From positions 373,501 to 437,500 of the forward strand of contig JADJBE010000001.1 of assembly GCA_016703895.1 (NCBI GenBank): 64,000 nucleotides of DNA, written 5' to 3'. How positions within the stretch are numbered: position 1 is the stretch's first letter; each line of letters begins with the position of its first letter. The notes beneath the pieces were generated by a model. That model was given only the letters and a program-made list of their open reading frames with translations. It was not told the DNA's origin and ran no database searches. Of this stretch, positions 54,344 through 63,640 are shown one piece after another. The position numbers and the translations under genes were made by a program. This stretch comes from Pseudomonadota bacterium (GTDB lineage Bacteria > Pseudomonadota > Gammaproteobacteria > Steroidobacterales > Steroidobacteraceae).

Positions 54344-54631
54344 ATGGACCTTAAGAGCTTTGCCTTGGTGTTCGGCACCGTGTTCCTGGCGGAACTCGGC
54401 GACAAGACACAACTTGCTACTCTGCTATTCGCCGCGCGCGGCACCATGACACCGATGGGCGTGTTCCTGGCTGCAGCGAGCGCGTTGATCGTCGCGTCAG
54501 CGGTTGGTGTGCTGGCGGGCGTTTGGGTCGCAAAGTACGTCGACACGCGCTATCTCACGATCGTCGCGGGTGTCGGATTCATTGTCATCGGTTGTTGGAC
54601 CCTCTGGTCGGCATTGCGGCCAGCAGCGTAG
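54344..54631 (+). CDS. Half-size TMEM165/GDT1 family membrane protein
   Basis: This 95-residue protein has three predicted helices and one copy of the family motif E-L-G-D-K-T (17-22). Full-length GDT1 proteins carry two such halves, so this one probably works as a dimer or with a second subunit. The family moves Mn2+ or Ca2+. It is 25 bp after speA and converges with the VOC gene. Confidence 0.85.
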   Translation: MDLKSFALVFGTVFLAELGDKTQLATLLFAARGTMTPMGVFLAAASALIVASAVGVLAGVWVAKYVDTRYLTIVAGVGFIVIGCWTLWSALRPAA

Positions 54632-54645
54632 TCCAACGAGCGCAG

Positions 54646-55671
54646 TCAATCGCGCGCTATCAACCACTGCTGCGCGCCACTGCCGGGGGCGCGGACTACG
54701 AAGCCGCGGCGCAGCCCGAAGCCGGGTATATGCAGTTGCGTGGGCGCAGTCAGACCCTCGGCCGCCAACTCGCGGCACGCCCAATAGGCCGCGCTCACGT
54801 CCGCGACCTCGAATATCTGCGCCAGATAACCTTGGTTGGGAGCGTGGGCGCGCGGCGCGAGTTCGTCGCACTCTTGCAGATAGTTTAGCGGCTGAGACAA
54901 CGCCAGCTTGCCGAACATGTGATTGCCCTGCATGAAAGTGACATGCGTGCGCGCGGCGGGTGGCAACCGCAGGAACGCGTTGGACTCCGGGGCGTGCAAC
55001 TCGACGTCGATCAACGGCCGCATGCCAAGCGCCCGCTCATAAAAGTTACGGGCCGCGGACATCGAACGCACGACATGCGACGTCGTCACCACGGGTGTGA
55101 AACCGCACCGGTTGCGGCCATGCCGCTCAACATAGGCCCGCATCTGGCCGATGCGCGTCGACGGGTCGTTACTGGCTAGCTCCACAAAATTGATCACGAC
55201 ACCGTCGGGACCATCGAACAATACTTCGATCGGCTTGCCCACCGCGTCGCTCATGTTGTGTACGGTTGGGTCCGTCCAGAATTCGCAGCCGAACCCACGG
55301 AACTCGGCGATTGCGGCGCGCATATCAGCGGCGTAGAAATTCAGGTTGGCCAGCCCCACCGCGCGCGAGTTCGACGCACGCTGAACGCGGTCACCGGGCA
55401 CGCCGTGCCCAGCTGCGTCGACGAACTGCAGCAGCAGTATGCGGCCCACGATGTCCCCGCCCGATGACAACAGGCACGCACGGGCCGCGGTGTCGGGCGG
55501 TCCGCCCGTGAGCACCGCTAGCACGGGGTCGCGCCAAATGCTGACGGGGCCCGCATCGAAACCAAGCCGGTCGCAATAAAACTGTAGCGCACCGTCGAGG
55601 TCCGCCGTGGACAGCACGGCTGCTGCCAGCGGACTGCCCGCCGGGGCGACGATTTCGTGAGGGTCCTGCAT
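54646..55671 (-). CDS. VOC-superfamily protein with two glyoxalase-like domains
   Basis: This protein of about 341 residues contains two vicinal-oxygen-chelate units. The first has A-V-L-S-T-A-D-L-D-G-A-L-Q-F-Y-C-D-R-L-G-F, the second H-V-V-R-S-M-S-A-A-R-N-F-Y-E-R-A-L-G-M. Possible metal ligands (H, E) are present in the second. Such proteins act as dioxygenases, isomerases or resistance proteins; function here is open. I use the ATG at 55671; an in-frame extension to 55794 overlaps the divergent methyltransferase gene. Confidence 0.82.
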   Translation of the reverse strand: MQDPHEIVAPAGSPLAAAVLSTADLDGALQFYCDRLGFDAGPVSIWRDPVLAVLTGGPPDTAARACLLSSGGDIVGRILLLQFVDAAGHGVPGDRVQRASNSRAVGLANLNFYAADMRAAIAEFRGFGCEFWTDPTVHNMSDAVGKPIEVLFDGPDGVVINFVELASNDPSTRIGQMRAYVERHGRNRCGFTPVVTTSHVVRSMSAARNFYERALGMRPLIDVELHAPESNAFLRLPPAARTHVTFMQGNHMFGKLALSQPLNYLQECDELAPRAHAPNQGYLAQIFEVADVSAAYWACRELAAEGLTAPTQLHIPGFGLRRGFVVRAPGSGAQQWLIARD

Positions 55672-55682
55672 CGGCTGAATTT

Positions 55683-55698
55683 GGCACCTTGGGGTGCC
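55683..55698. promoter_or_regulatory. Inverted repeat between divergent starts
   Basis: GGCACC (55683-55688) and GGTGCC (55693-55698) form a perfect six-base inverted repeat with a TTGG loop, in the very short gap between the divergent VOC and methyltransferase genes. It could be an operator or a hairpin in the 5' end of the methyltransferase mRNA. Confidence 0.35.
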
Positions 55699-55716
55699 AT
55701 GTGGCAACCTCCTCCC

Positions 55717-56832
55717 ATGAACGCCGTACTCAGCGAACCACCCCGGACGCCAACGCTCGAAGTCCAGGAAAGCCGCGACTTCAAGAGCTATCACGCGTTT
55801 CTGCGCGCCGCACGCAACTACATGGAAGGTCCGCTAGTCGCCGCGATGTATAGCCAGTACGAAGCCGCAGCCGGCCCGCCAGCCGCTGCGCGCGACCGCC
55901 AGACGGCGGAGAACACCATGGACGGGCTGCTGACGTTCCAGCTTTATTCGTGGGCCTTTCGCAATTTGCAGCGCTTCAAGTATCACCGGCCGGATCTGGG
56001 GATATTCGCGGCAGTCCAGGCGCAGCGCGATCGCTTGCTGACGCAGCTCGACGAAACGGCAGCGAGCGCGCCTGCTGCGGAACTGCGGCTCAATCCCGCG
56101 CTCGAGGTGCCCGCCTACTTTCAGTACGTGCCTTTTCACCAGCACACTGGCGGCGTGACGCACGATGAGCTAGATGGCATCTGTTACGAGATCGGCCGGC
56201 GCACCACCGTGCCTTCGCATATGGACCCGAATGGCATCTACCACCTGTTGTTCAACACGCTACCGACTAATAAGACCTACCACAGAGTACTCGACTGGGG
56301 TACCGGCCACGGTGGCGCGCTGATCACGTGGCAGCGACTGCATCCCGAGTCCGAGTGTCATGGCGTCGATCTGTCAGCGCCCTGCCTCAAGCTCGCCCAT
56401 CAGCGTGCCCGCGAACAAGGTCTACACATATATCTCTCGCAGCAAGACCTCGAGCATCTCGATTACGCTGATAACAGTTTCGATTTGATCTTCTTCAACT
56501 TCATGCTGCATGAACTACCGCCAGCTAACACCCCTGCACTGCTGCGCGAGGCATACCGCGTACTGAAGCCGGGCGGCCTGTTTGCCGGACACGAATTCAA
56601 CCTGCGTCCCGGCGACGCATTTCAGAACGTGCTGCAACGCTCACATGCCTGGCTGAACAACGAAACTTACTCAGTGCCTTGGTACGAAACGCCCCTGGGC
56701 GAGATCGCTCGTGAGACCGGCTTCAAGCAGGTCCGTATCGAGCCGTTCGAGCGGCTCAACCGCTCGGTGTTGCGTCCGGGTAAGGCGGACGTCAATGCCA
56801 ACTATTGGGATCTCTACCAGCTCGAGAAGTAG
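55717..56832 (+). CDS. Class I SAM-dependent methyltransferase
   Basis: This protein of about 371 residues has an N-terminal helical region (about 1-150) and a Rossmann methyltransferase core with motif I V-L-D-W-G-T-G-H-G-G and late L-K-P-G-G-L-F-A-G-H-E. SAM binding is likely; the substrate is unknown. An ATG at 55699, right after the inverted repeat and with GGGGTG just before it, is an alternative start. The next gene begins 3 bp after its stop. Confidence 0.85.
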   Translation: MNAVLSEPPRTPTLEVQESRDFKSYHAFLRAARNYMEGPLVAAMYSQYEAAAGPPAAARDRQTAENTMDGLLTFQLYSWAFRNLQRFKYHRPDLGIFAAVQAQRDRLLTQLDETAASAPAAELRLNPALEVPAYFQYVPFHQHTGGVTHDELDGICYEIGRRTTVPSHMDPNGIYHLLFNTLPTNKTYHRVLDWGTGHGGALITWQRLHPESECHGVDLSAPCLKLAHQRAREQGLHIYLSQQDLEHLDYADNSFDLIFFNFMLHELPPANTPALLREAYRVLKPGGLFAGHEFNLRPGDAFQNVLQRSHAWLNNETYSVPWYETPLGEIARETGFKQVRIEPFERLNRSVLRPGKADVNANYWDLYQLEK

Positions 56833-56835
56833 CCA

Positions 56836-57207
56836 ATGACGCAGCCATCCAGTCCCCGCAATGCATTGCTCGAGGGTCCCGTTCTCGGCGAAGAGCCGTT
56901 GTTTCTCGACCAGATACCTAACGACAACCTGGTCGGTGCCATCGTCGCCTTGACAGCCGAGGTCTATATGCTGCGCGAGCGGCTGCAGACGCTGGAAGCG
57001 GAGCTCGAGACGCGCAAGGTACTGCCGCCCGGGGCGGTCGAGACCCGCAGCGGCAATGCCGCCGAAAGTGCTGCCCGCAATACGGATCTGACGGCATTCA
57101 CCACTCGAATCCTGTCCGAACTCGGCCGTGACCGTACGCCGGTATCGAGCATCGATCCGCGGGTCAAGGATCTACTGCAAACCCATCAACAGCTCAACGT
57201 CAAATAG
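56836..57207 (+). CDS. Coiled-coil protein of unknown function
   Basis: This 123-residue protein has E-P-L-F-L-D-Q-I-P-N-D-N-L-V-G near the start and a helical coiled segment V-Y-M-L-R-E-R-L-Q-T-L-E-A-E-L-E (about 42-58), then a polar tail. It looks soluble. It is in one transcription unit with the methyltransferase (3 bp) and DUF1838 (14 bp) genes. No family recognised. Confidence 0.7.
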   Translation: MTQPSSPRNALLEGPVLGEEPLFLDQIPNDNLVGAIVALTAEVYMLRERLQTLEAELETRKVLPPGAVETRSGNAAESAARNTDLTAFTTRILSELGRDRTPVSSIDPRVKDLLQTHQQLNVK

Positions 57208-57221
57208 CGCCGGAGAATTCT

Positions 57222-58145
57222 ATGCTGACAACTTCACTGAAGACTGTAGCTAACACCTTGGCCATCGCCGTGGCACTGGGCGCCGCGGCGGCGGCCACGG
57301 CTGGCAAGCTCGACCTCGCCACCCCTGAGGGCGTCACGCTCGCCATGCGCAAGGTCCAGTGCTCTCTCAAGGACAACGTGCCCGTGACTTACTACTGGCA
57401 CGGTGGTGCGTACTCGCGCGTGCCGGGCGAACCCGATCGTCGCCTGTTCAATGTCGAAGGTATGAATATTCGCCAGTGCGTGACCGTCACGGACCCGGTG
57501 CGCGGCACAGGCTGGAAGATGGTCTCGAAAGAGCTGCTGATCTATCTCGATCCCAAGACCAACGAAGTCCTGAAGACCTGGGCAAACCCTTGGACCGGCA
57601 AGACCTTGCAGGTCATGCAGACAGCCAATGATCCCGTCAATCAGCCGGCGTCGTTTCCAAAGCGCCGCGACGGCTCGCTGGCCGAATGGAATGGCACAAT
57701 CAATGACGGCATGTGGTGGATGACAGCCACGATCCCGCTGTTCTACGACAACCCGCTGCAAGGCAAGTACCAAAAGTATGTCGGCGGTACCTACCACGCC
57801 ACCGAGATGTTCAACTTCATGGGCGACGTCGCGGACTTGGTTGACGACCGCAAGGACACGGCCAGCACGCGGGTCGGCTGGGTACGCGTGTCCAGCTGGC
57901 TCCCCTGGATGGAAATGGGCGACCGCGCCGGCTCGATGTATTTCCATACAGCGGGCCGCAAGCTGGCCAAATTCGACGATATGTCTGCTGTATTGAAGGG
58001 CGTGATCGCCAGCGACTACCCCGCCTGGCGCGAACCGCCGCCGAGCGACGACACCCGTCCTAACCAGACCAGCTGGACAGTATTCCGGGATGCCATGGAA
58101 GCGCGCGAAGGCGAGTCCAAAGGCGCGGCCGAGCGCCGGGAGTAG
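57222..58145 (+). CDS. Exported DUF1838-family protein
   Basis: This 307-residue protein has a signal peptide ending A-A-A-T-A-G and the DUF1838 hallmarks: Y-Y-W-H-G-G-A-Y-S-R-V-P, F-N-V-E-G-M-N-I-R, and the late S-S-W-L-P-W-M-E-M-G. A GGAGA ribosome site precedes the ATG. Members are exported proteins of unknown function, often near metabolic genes for aromatic or steroid-like compounds. It is the third gene of the methyltransferase operon. Confidence 0.88.
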   Translation: MLTTSLKTVANTLAIAVALGAAAAATAGKLDLATPEGVTLAMRKVQCSLKDNVPVTYYWHGGAYSRVPGEPDRRLFNVEGMNIRQCVTVTDPVRGTGWKMVSKELLIYLDPKTNEVLKTWANPWTGKTLQVMQTANDPVNQPASFPKRRDGSLAEWNGTINDGMWWMTATIPLFYDNPLQGKYQKYVGGTYHATEMFNFMGDVADLVDDRKDTASTRVGWVRVSSWLPWMEMGDRAGSMYFHTAGRKLAKFDDMSAVLKGVIASDYPAWREPPPSDDTRPNQTSWTVFRDAMEAREGESKGAAERRE

Positions 58146-58270
58146 CCGGCGAGCCTGTTTACATCGAAATGCCAGCGGGAGTAGCATCGGGCTGGGTACA
58201 AAATCTTCCACAAGCGCGACATGCAGTCGTGCGCGACTGCCGCTGTCCGTGTTTTGAGTGAGACGTTTTG

Positions 58271-58561
58271 ATGACGACGATCTATGTAGGCAATCTGCCC
58301 TTCAATGCCACCGATGAGGACATCAAAGTCCTGTTCGAGCGTCACGGCGCAGTGCAATCAGTCAAGCTCGTCAGCGATCGTGAAACCGGCCGACCACGCG
58401 GTTTCGGATTCGTCGATATGGGTACGGCCGAGGCACAAGCTGCGATACAGGCACTGAATGGCTATCAGATGAATGGCCGACCACTCAGGGTCAACGAGGC
58501 GCAGGAACGTGCGCCTCGCGGACCGCGCCAAGGTGGCGGCGGCGACAACTTCCGACGCTAA
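58271..58561 (+). CDS. RRM-type RNA-binding protein
   Basis: This 96-residue protein is one RNA-recognition motif, with RNP2 I-Y-V-G-N-L-P-F at about 5-12 and RNP1 R-G-F-G-F-V-D-M at about 43-50, and a Gly/Arg tail. Bacterial members bind single-stranded RNA and are often cold-inducible. The ATG at 58271 is preferred over the TTG just before it. A terminator hairpin follows the stop. Confidence 0.92.
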   Translation: MTTIYVGNLPFNATDEDIKVLFERHGAVQSVKLVSDRETGRPRGFGFVDMGTAEAQAAIQALNGYQMNGRPLRVNEAQERAPRGPRQGGGGDNFRR

Positions 58562-58584
58562 GCTGGTGACTCACCAGCACTAAC

Positions 58585-58611
58585 AAGACCCCGCCTCGTG
58601 CGGGGTCTTTA
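58585..58611 (+). terminator. Rho-independent terminator after the RRM gene
   Basis: GACCCCGC (58587-58594) pairs with GCGGGGTC (58600-58607) around a five-base loop, followed by a short T-run (TTTAACT). The T-run is short but the stem is strong. Confidence 0.85.
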
Positions 58612-58660
58612 ACTATATACTGCGTGCCGCAAGCGCCCGGTATGTTGCAAGCGGATCTCC

Positions 58661-59515
58661 ATGAATCAACAAATTCGACTCACCGCCACGACGACGATAG
58701 TCACCCTGCTGCTGTCCGCCTGCGCCGCAACGACGGATGCCAGCAGAACCGCACCGGCTGCGTCGAACGTCGCCAAGCAATTGGATCAGGTGCTCGCTGG
58801 CGCACACCGCTCGACCGAGAGCCGCGCGCGGGACAAGTATCGTCACCCGAAAGAAACCCTGCTGTTCTTTGGCCTCGAGCCGACGATGCGCGTGGCCGAG
58901 ATTTGGCCAGGTGCAAATGGTTGGTACGCCGAAGTGGTCGCGCCACTCGTGGCGGGCAAGGGCCAGTACTACGCTGTGCAGTGGGAAGCGAATCCGCAGG
59001 CGGAGTTCATCGCCAAGGGGATCGCGGCCTTCAATGCCAAGGTCGCCGCAAGTCCGGCAGCCTATGGCAACATGGTAAGCACCGAGCTTGGGCCAAACCG
59101 TCTGACCATCGCGCCGGCAGGTTCGCTCGATATGGTGCTCACCTTTCGCAACATCCACAATTGGATGTCACGCGACTTCCAGGCGGTGGCGCCCAAAGCG
59201 ATGTTCGACGCGCTGAAGCCAGGCGGCATCCTCGGGGTCGTCGAGCATCGGGGCAACGCAGCGATTGAGCAGGACCCGAAAGCCAAGAACGGCTACGTCA
59301 ATGAGGACTACGCAATCAAGCTGTTCACCGACGCGGGCTTTGAGTTGCTGGCCAAATCGGAGATCAACGCCAATCCGCAAGACACCAAGGACTACGAACA
59401 GGGTGTCTGGACGCTGCCGCCTACCTACCGACTGGGTGAAACTGACCGGGATAAATACGCGGCCATCGGTGAGAGCGATCGGTTCACGCTCAAGTTCCGC
59501 AAACCAAAGAAGTAG
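58661..59515 (+). CDS. Exported lipoprotein with methyltransferase-like fold
   Basis: This 284-residue protein begins with a lipoprotein signal (L-L-L-S-A-C-A at about 16-22) and then reads as a Rossmann methyltransferase-like domain: V-A-E-I-W-P-G-A-N-G-W-Y in place of motif I and D-M-V-L-T-F-R-N-I-H-N-W as motif II. Such signal-bearing, class-I-like proteins recur in proteobacteria. If truly exported it would meet no SAM, so it may bind another ligand. It converges with the helicase gene. Confidence 0.82.
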   Translation: MNQQIRLTATTTIVTLLLSACAATTDASRTAPAASNVAKQLDQVLAGAHRSTESRARDKYRHPKETLLFFGLEPTMRVAEIWPGANGWYAEVVAPLVAGKGQYYAVQWEANPQAEFIAKGIAAFNAKVAASPAAYGNMVSTELGPNRLTIAPAGSLDMVLTFRNIHNWMSRDFQAVAPKAMFDALKPGGILGVVEHRGNAAIEQDPKAKNGYVNEDYAIKLFTDAGFELLAKSEINANPQDTKDYEQGVWTLPPTYRLGETDRDKYAAIGESDRFTLKFRKPKK

Positions 59516-59530
59516 CCGCCGAACCAGCGC

Positions 59531-61627
59531 TCACCACATCTGCTTGAGGCGAGACTTCACGTCGACGGCGAGCGGCTCTGCGGCCTCGAGCGCAATCTCG
59601 CTGAGATGCGAGCCCTGGAACGCAGACTCGTCGAACGCCTTGAGGACTTTCTCGGTGAGAAAGCGACTGCGGCCGCCGTAAACATGCGCATCCGACGTAC
59701 GTGGTTGGCTCGTGATCTGGAAACGCAGCGGCGCGATCAAGGACAAATCGTTCTTGGCGCGCGTCATACCGACATACAGCAAGCGGCGCTCTTCTTCGAT
59801 CAGATCGGCGCGGCCAGTCGAAAACTCATTCGGAAAACTGCCATCGACGACGTTGAGAATATACACGTTGTCCCATTCCATGCCCTTGGCGGAGTGGATC
59901 GTCGAGAGCACCAGGTAGTCCTCGTCCATCAGCGGCTTGCCGGCGAGATCACTCGTGGACTGCGGCGGGTCCAGGGTCAATTCGCTCAGGAACCGCTCGC
60001 GCGACGTATACTGCCCGGCTAACAACTCGAGCTGGTCGATGTCACCGATGCGCGTATGCACATGCTCGAAGATCCGCTCCATATGCGGCTTGTACCAATC
60101 GCGGGCCAGGCGCACCTGGCCCGCCCAGGGACGCTGCGGATCGCCAAGCGCCTGATACAGCTCGGCAAACTTGCGCCACGCCAGCTTGGCATCGCCCGGC
60201 GGCTCGTAAGGCACGAGGGCAGCCCAGGCATTGGCCTTGGAGTTCAGATGCTCGATGACGAGTTTGGCGTTTACCGGCCCCATACCCGGCAGGAGCTGCA
60301 GCGTACGGAACGCCGCCAGCGCATTGCGGGGGTTCTCCGCCCAACGCAGGATGCCTAACAGATCCTTGATGTGGGCCGCTTCGAGGAACTTGAGGCCACC
60401 GTACTTCTGGAACGGAATCCGCCGCTTGGCCAGCTCCACTTCGAGCATGTCGCTATGGCTGCCGCTTCTGAACAACACGACTTGCCGCCGCAGCGGCACG
60501 CCTGCCTCGCGGGCCTGCAGGATCTTGTTACAGACATACTCCACTTGTGAGGGTAGGTCGTCGACCGACACGAGCCGTGGCTTCACACCCTGCCCGCGCA
60601 TCGACAACAGATGCTTGCGATGCTGGCGAGGTGCCTCGCTCATCAACGCGTTGGCGGCATCGAGCACGCCCTGCGTCGAGCGAAAGTTCTGCGCCAGCGT
60701 AACCACTTCGGCCTTGGGTTCAAACTGATCGGGAAAGCCAAGAATGTTCTCGACCGCAGCCGCCCGGAAGGAGTAGATCGACTGTGCATCGTCACCTACG
60801 ACGGTAACGCCAGCGCCGTCCGGCTTCAAGGCAAGCACGATCTCGCCCTGCAATTTGTTAGTGTCCTGGTACTCGTCGATGAGCACATGATCAAAATGCG
60901 CACCAACGTGTTTGGCGAGGCGCGGCTCCGACATCATCATGTGCCAGTAGAGCAAGAGATCATCGTAGTCGAGCAGGTTGAGCTGCTGCTTACGCTCGAC
61001 ATAAGCGCGATACAATTTGGTGAGGTCCTCTTCCCACTGCGCGCACCAAGGATACTGCTGCTCGAGAACTTCCTTGAGCGACTTCTGGGTGTTGATGCGA
61101 TAAGAGTAGATCGCAAGACAAGTGTCTTTGCGTGGAAAGCGCTGCTCTTTGCTCGCAAAACCCAGTTCCTGACGCACCGAATCCATCAAGTCGGCGGAGT
61201 CACCGCGGTCGACAACCGAAAAATTCGGCTCTAACGACAAGTGTTTGGCGTAATGCCGTAACAGACGATTGCCGATGGAATGAAATGTGCCAGCCCAGCC
61301 GAGCCGTTGTAGTACTGCCTGCGCGCGTCCGCCGAGCTTGTCGTCGAGCGCCTCTTTGACGATCTCCTGCACACGACGGCGCATCTCCTGCGCCGCGCGG
61401 CGTGTGAAGGTCAGCATGAGAATGCGCCCGGGATCGACGTCATGCAGCGCCAGATGTGCCACACGATGGGCGAGCGTCGTGGTCTTGCCGGTACCCGCGC
61501 CAGCGACAATCAGCAGCGGGCCAGCGCGGAACCCTTTGTCACCCGCGTCGTTGGCCAGCGATTCGCCGTAAGTCACGCCTTTGCGTTGCGCAGCATTGAG
61601 CTTGCTGAGGTGAGCTGCGGTAGTCAT
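59531..61627 (-). CDS. SF1A DNA helicase (UvrD/Rep/PcrA-like)
   Basis: This protein of about 698 residues has all helicase motifs: Q-motif L-N-A-A-Q-R, Walker A G-A-G-T-G-K-T (43-49), L-M-L-T-F-T-R-R-A-A-Q-E-M, D-E-Y-Q-D-T, V-V-G-D-D-A-Q-S-I-Y-S-F-R, A-Q-N-F-R-S-T, and Y-V-G-M-T-R-A-K. It unwinds DNA 3'-5' in repair or fork restart. The start is the ATG at 61627. It is about as long as Rep and somewhat shorter than UvrD; assignment between them is not possible by eye. Confidence 0.92.
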   Translation of the reverse strand: MTTAAHLSKLNAAQRKGVTYGESLANDAGDKGFRAGPLLIVAGAGTGKTTTLAHRVAHLALHDVDPGRILMLTFTRRAAQEMRRRVQEIVKEALDDKLGGRAQAVLQRLGWAGTFHSIGNRLLRHYAKHLSLEPNFSVVDRGDSADLMDSVRQELGFASKEQRFPRKDTCLAIYSYRINTQKSLKEVLEQQYPWCAQWEEDLTKLYRAYVERKQQLNLLDYDDLLLYWHMMMSEPRLAKHVGAHFDHVLIDEYQDTNKLQGEIVLALKPDGAGVTVVGDDAQSIYSFRAAAVENILGFPDQFEPKAEVVTLAQNFRSTQGVLDAANALMSEAPRQHRKHLLSMRGQGVKPRLVSVDDLPSQVEYVCNKILQAREAGVPLRRQVVLFRSGSHSDMLEVELAKRRIPFQKYGGLKFLEAAHIKDLLGILRWAENPRNALAAFRTLQLLPGMGPVNAKLVIEHLNSKANAWAALVPYEPPGDAKLAWRKFAELYQALGDPQRPWAGQVRLARDWYKPHMERIFEHVHTRIGDIDQLELLAGQYTSRERFLSELTLDPPQSTSDLAGKPLMDEDYLVLSTIHSAKGMEWDNVYILNVVDGSFPNEFSTGRADLIEEERRLLYVGMTRAKNDLSLIAPLRFQITSQPRTSDAHVYGGRSRFLTEKVLKAFDESAFQGSHLSEIALEAAEPLAVDVKSRLKQMW

Positions 61628-61672
61628 CCTGCCGACTATACTTAACGCGGCCACTGCCGTCAGGGAACGCGC

Positions 61673-63640
61673 TCACACCCGGGCCAACTTGGCGTGAACT
61701 GGGTCACGCGGCGAAGAGTCTCCTGCCAAGGGCAGCCGCACCACAACCCGCGTACCGCCGCCGGGCGTGGTCCCGATCTCGAGTTCTGCCGCAAGCGCCG
61801 CAGCGCGGCGACGCATGTTCGCGAGCCCGCGGCCCGCCGGCCGGCCCGGCTGCATGCCGCGGCCATCATCCTCGATTTCAATCGCAACAGCAGGTTCGCC
61901 CAAAGTGAGCTGCGCGGTCGCCGTTCGAACGGTGATGGTGCGCGCGCCGGCGTGCTTCAGCACGTTGGCGAAGGCCTCCTGCACGATGCGCATCAGTTGC
62001 AGGACCTGCTCGGGGCCAAAACCGGCAATGGGTGGCACGTCCGTCACTTCCCAGTGAAATTCGATCCCGGCGGCGGCGAATCGATTGGTCACCCGCATGC
62101 GCAGCATGCCTAACGCAGTCAACAGATCCGCCTCGGTCGCCTCCAGTGAGTCGATCATCATGCGCAGATCGTCCAGCGCCTCATGCAAGAGTCCGTCCAG
62201 CTCGCGCGCAGCACTGGGTCGCGTCGCGAGCGCGATCGCCGCGACCAGTTGCCCGCCGATGCCGTCGTGCATGTCGCGCATGATGCGGCTACGCTCTCCC
62301 GCCAGCGCTTGATTGCGCTCAAACACACGAATGCGCGCATAGTTAGCTTCGAGTTCAGCTGCTTTCTGTTCGACGCGCGCCTCGAGTTCGCGATTCAGCA
62401 CCTCCGTCTCGCGCAGCGCGCGGGCAAAGCGGAACATGATCAGACTACCGAACAGGAGCAACACGAAACTGACGGTATAAGGCAGATAGGTCGTGTGCGG
62501 GCCGTCGCCCGGATCGGCGACATGCACCAGAAAATCTCGTACCCCCGTGACCCAGACGATCAGCGCGCACAGCAGCATCAGGCGACGCTCGATGGTAGCG
62601 TTGGCGATCGCTGCGCGCGCCAGCTGCCACACCGATCGACCACTCAACACCAACAGTATTGGCACACCGACCAACAGATTGAACACGCGGAGTGGCTCAC
62701 CCTCGAGAAATGTGGCCGCGGCGAGCGCCGCGAGCAGATAGGCCATGGCACCCGCCACTAACAAGCGCTCGGCGCGGCGCGGACGTCTACCCAGAAAGCG
62801 ATGCACCGTCATGATCGAGCAGATGACGAACGCTGCCAGCATGAACTCGCCCAGCACAAGCCACTGCGCTTCGGTGCCGATCCAACGTTCCGGCCCGATC
62901 AAAAAGCAGACGTGCAGCGACCAGACCAGAATCGTGATGCCGTACGCGGCGAACACCGTGTCCCGTCGTCGCAAGACATAAATGATGCCGAACAGCGCGG
63001 CAAACAACAGCATCGCCGCCAGGGTCGCCTGTTTGGCCGTCACGTCGAGCAGCAGATGCCGATCGTGCGCCGCGGCGAGCACCTCATACGGACCAATATA
63101 GGTCTGATCCAGGCGACTCGCGGGTGGCTCGGACGCGCTGCGTATCAAGACGTCGTTGCGCCCCGCTCGCAGTAGAGAGTTCGGTATCGGCACCAGCCGC
63201 GGCGCCCAGTCGTGCGTGTACGGTCGCCGCGCCTGGGCGGGAGACGTGAGCTGGACTCCGTTGACGAACATGGCCAGATTGGTGCGCGGCCGACGCTCGT
63301 AGATCGCCCAGAGATCGGCGGGCCGCTCGGGCAAGTCGACCGCGAACCGATACCAACTCACGTCGATCGATTTGCCTACTACGTCGACTCGATGGGGCAG
63401 CGCGACCGTCGACCAGGCAACGCTAGCCAACTCGTCCGGTGAATCGGCGGCAACTGGCGCGAAGTCGGCGGTGGCATAGCCCCATGCAGCGAGGCCGGGC
63501 GGCGGCGCATCGACGTAGCGCATGCCGACCAAAAACGCGAGCGGCAAAACCGCCGCGAGCAGCCAGAACGCCGGACTCGGCGCTTTGCGCTTAGGTATCC
63601 CGCCGGACTTCGTCGATGAGGCCGAGTCTCGAAGCCTCAT
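61673..63640 (-). CDS. Sensor histidine kinase, 7TM-type with N-terminal extracytoplasmic domain
   Basis: This 655-residue protein has an N-terminal helix, a periplasmic jelly-roll-like domain (about 60-200, with a F-V-N-G-V-Q-L-T and G-R-N-D-V-L-I segment), seven or eight membrane helices (about 205-410), a short coiled coil, and a HisKA_3 dimer motif M-R-D-M-H-D-G-I-G-G (H458), then an HATPase domain with D-D-G-R-G-M and G-R-G-L-A-N-M-R-R-R. It is NarX/DesK-like. Its start overlaps the response-regulator gene by 50 bp and the ribosome site GGAGCGAGG supports 63640. Confidence 0.92.
   Translation of the reverse strand: MRLRDSASSTKSGGIPKRKAPSPAFWLLAAVLPLAFLVGMRYVDAPPPGLAAWGYATADFAPVAADSPDELASVAWSTVALPHRVDVVGKSIDVSWYRFAVDLPERPADLWAIYERRPRTNLAMFVNGVQLTSPAQARRPYTHDWAPRLVPIPNSLLRAGRNDVLIRSASEPPASRLDQTYIGPYEVLAAAHDRHLLLDVTAKQATLAAMLLFAALFGIIYVLRRRDTVFAAYGITILVWSLHVCFLIGPERWIGTEAQWLVLGEFMLAAFVICSIMTVHRFLGRRPRRAERLLVAGAMAYLLAALAAATFLEGEPLRVFNLLVGVPILLVLSGRSVWQLARAAIANATIERRLMLLCALIVWVTGVRDFLVHVADPGDGPHTTYLPYTVSFVLLLFGSLIMFRFARALRETEVLNRELEARVEQKAAELEANYARIRVFERNQALAGERSRIMRDMHDGIGGQLVAAIALATRPSAARELDGLLHEALDDLRMMIDSLEATEADLLTALGMLRMRVTNRFAAAGIEFHWEVTDVPPIAGFGPEQVLQLMRIVQEAFANVLKHAGARTITVRTATAQLTLGEPAVAIEIEDDGRGMQPGRPAGRGLANMRRRAAALAAELEIGTTPGGGTRVVVRLPLAGDSSPRDPVHAKLARV

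Noticed and set aside
57234..58211. A long open frame on the minus strand inside the DUF1838 gene.
   Set aside because: It is an antisense open frame common in high-GC coding DNA; the plus-strand gene has clear family motifs.
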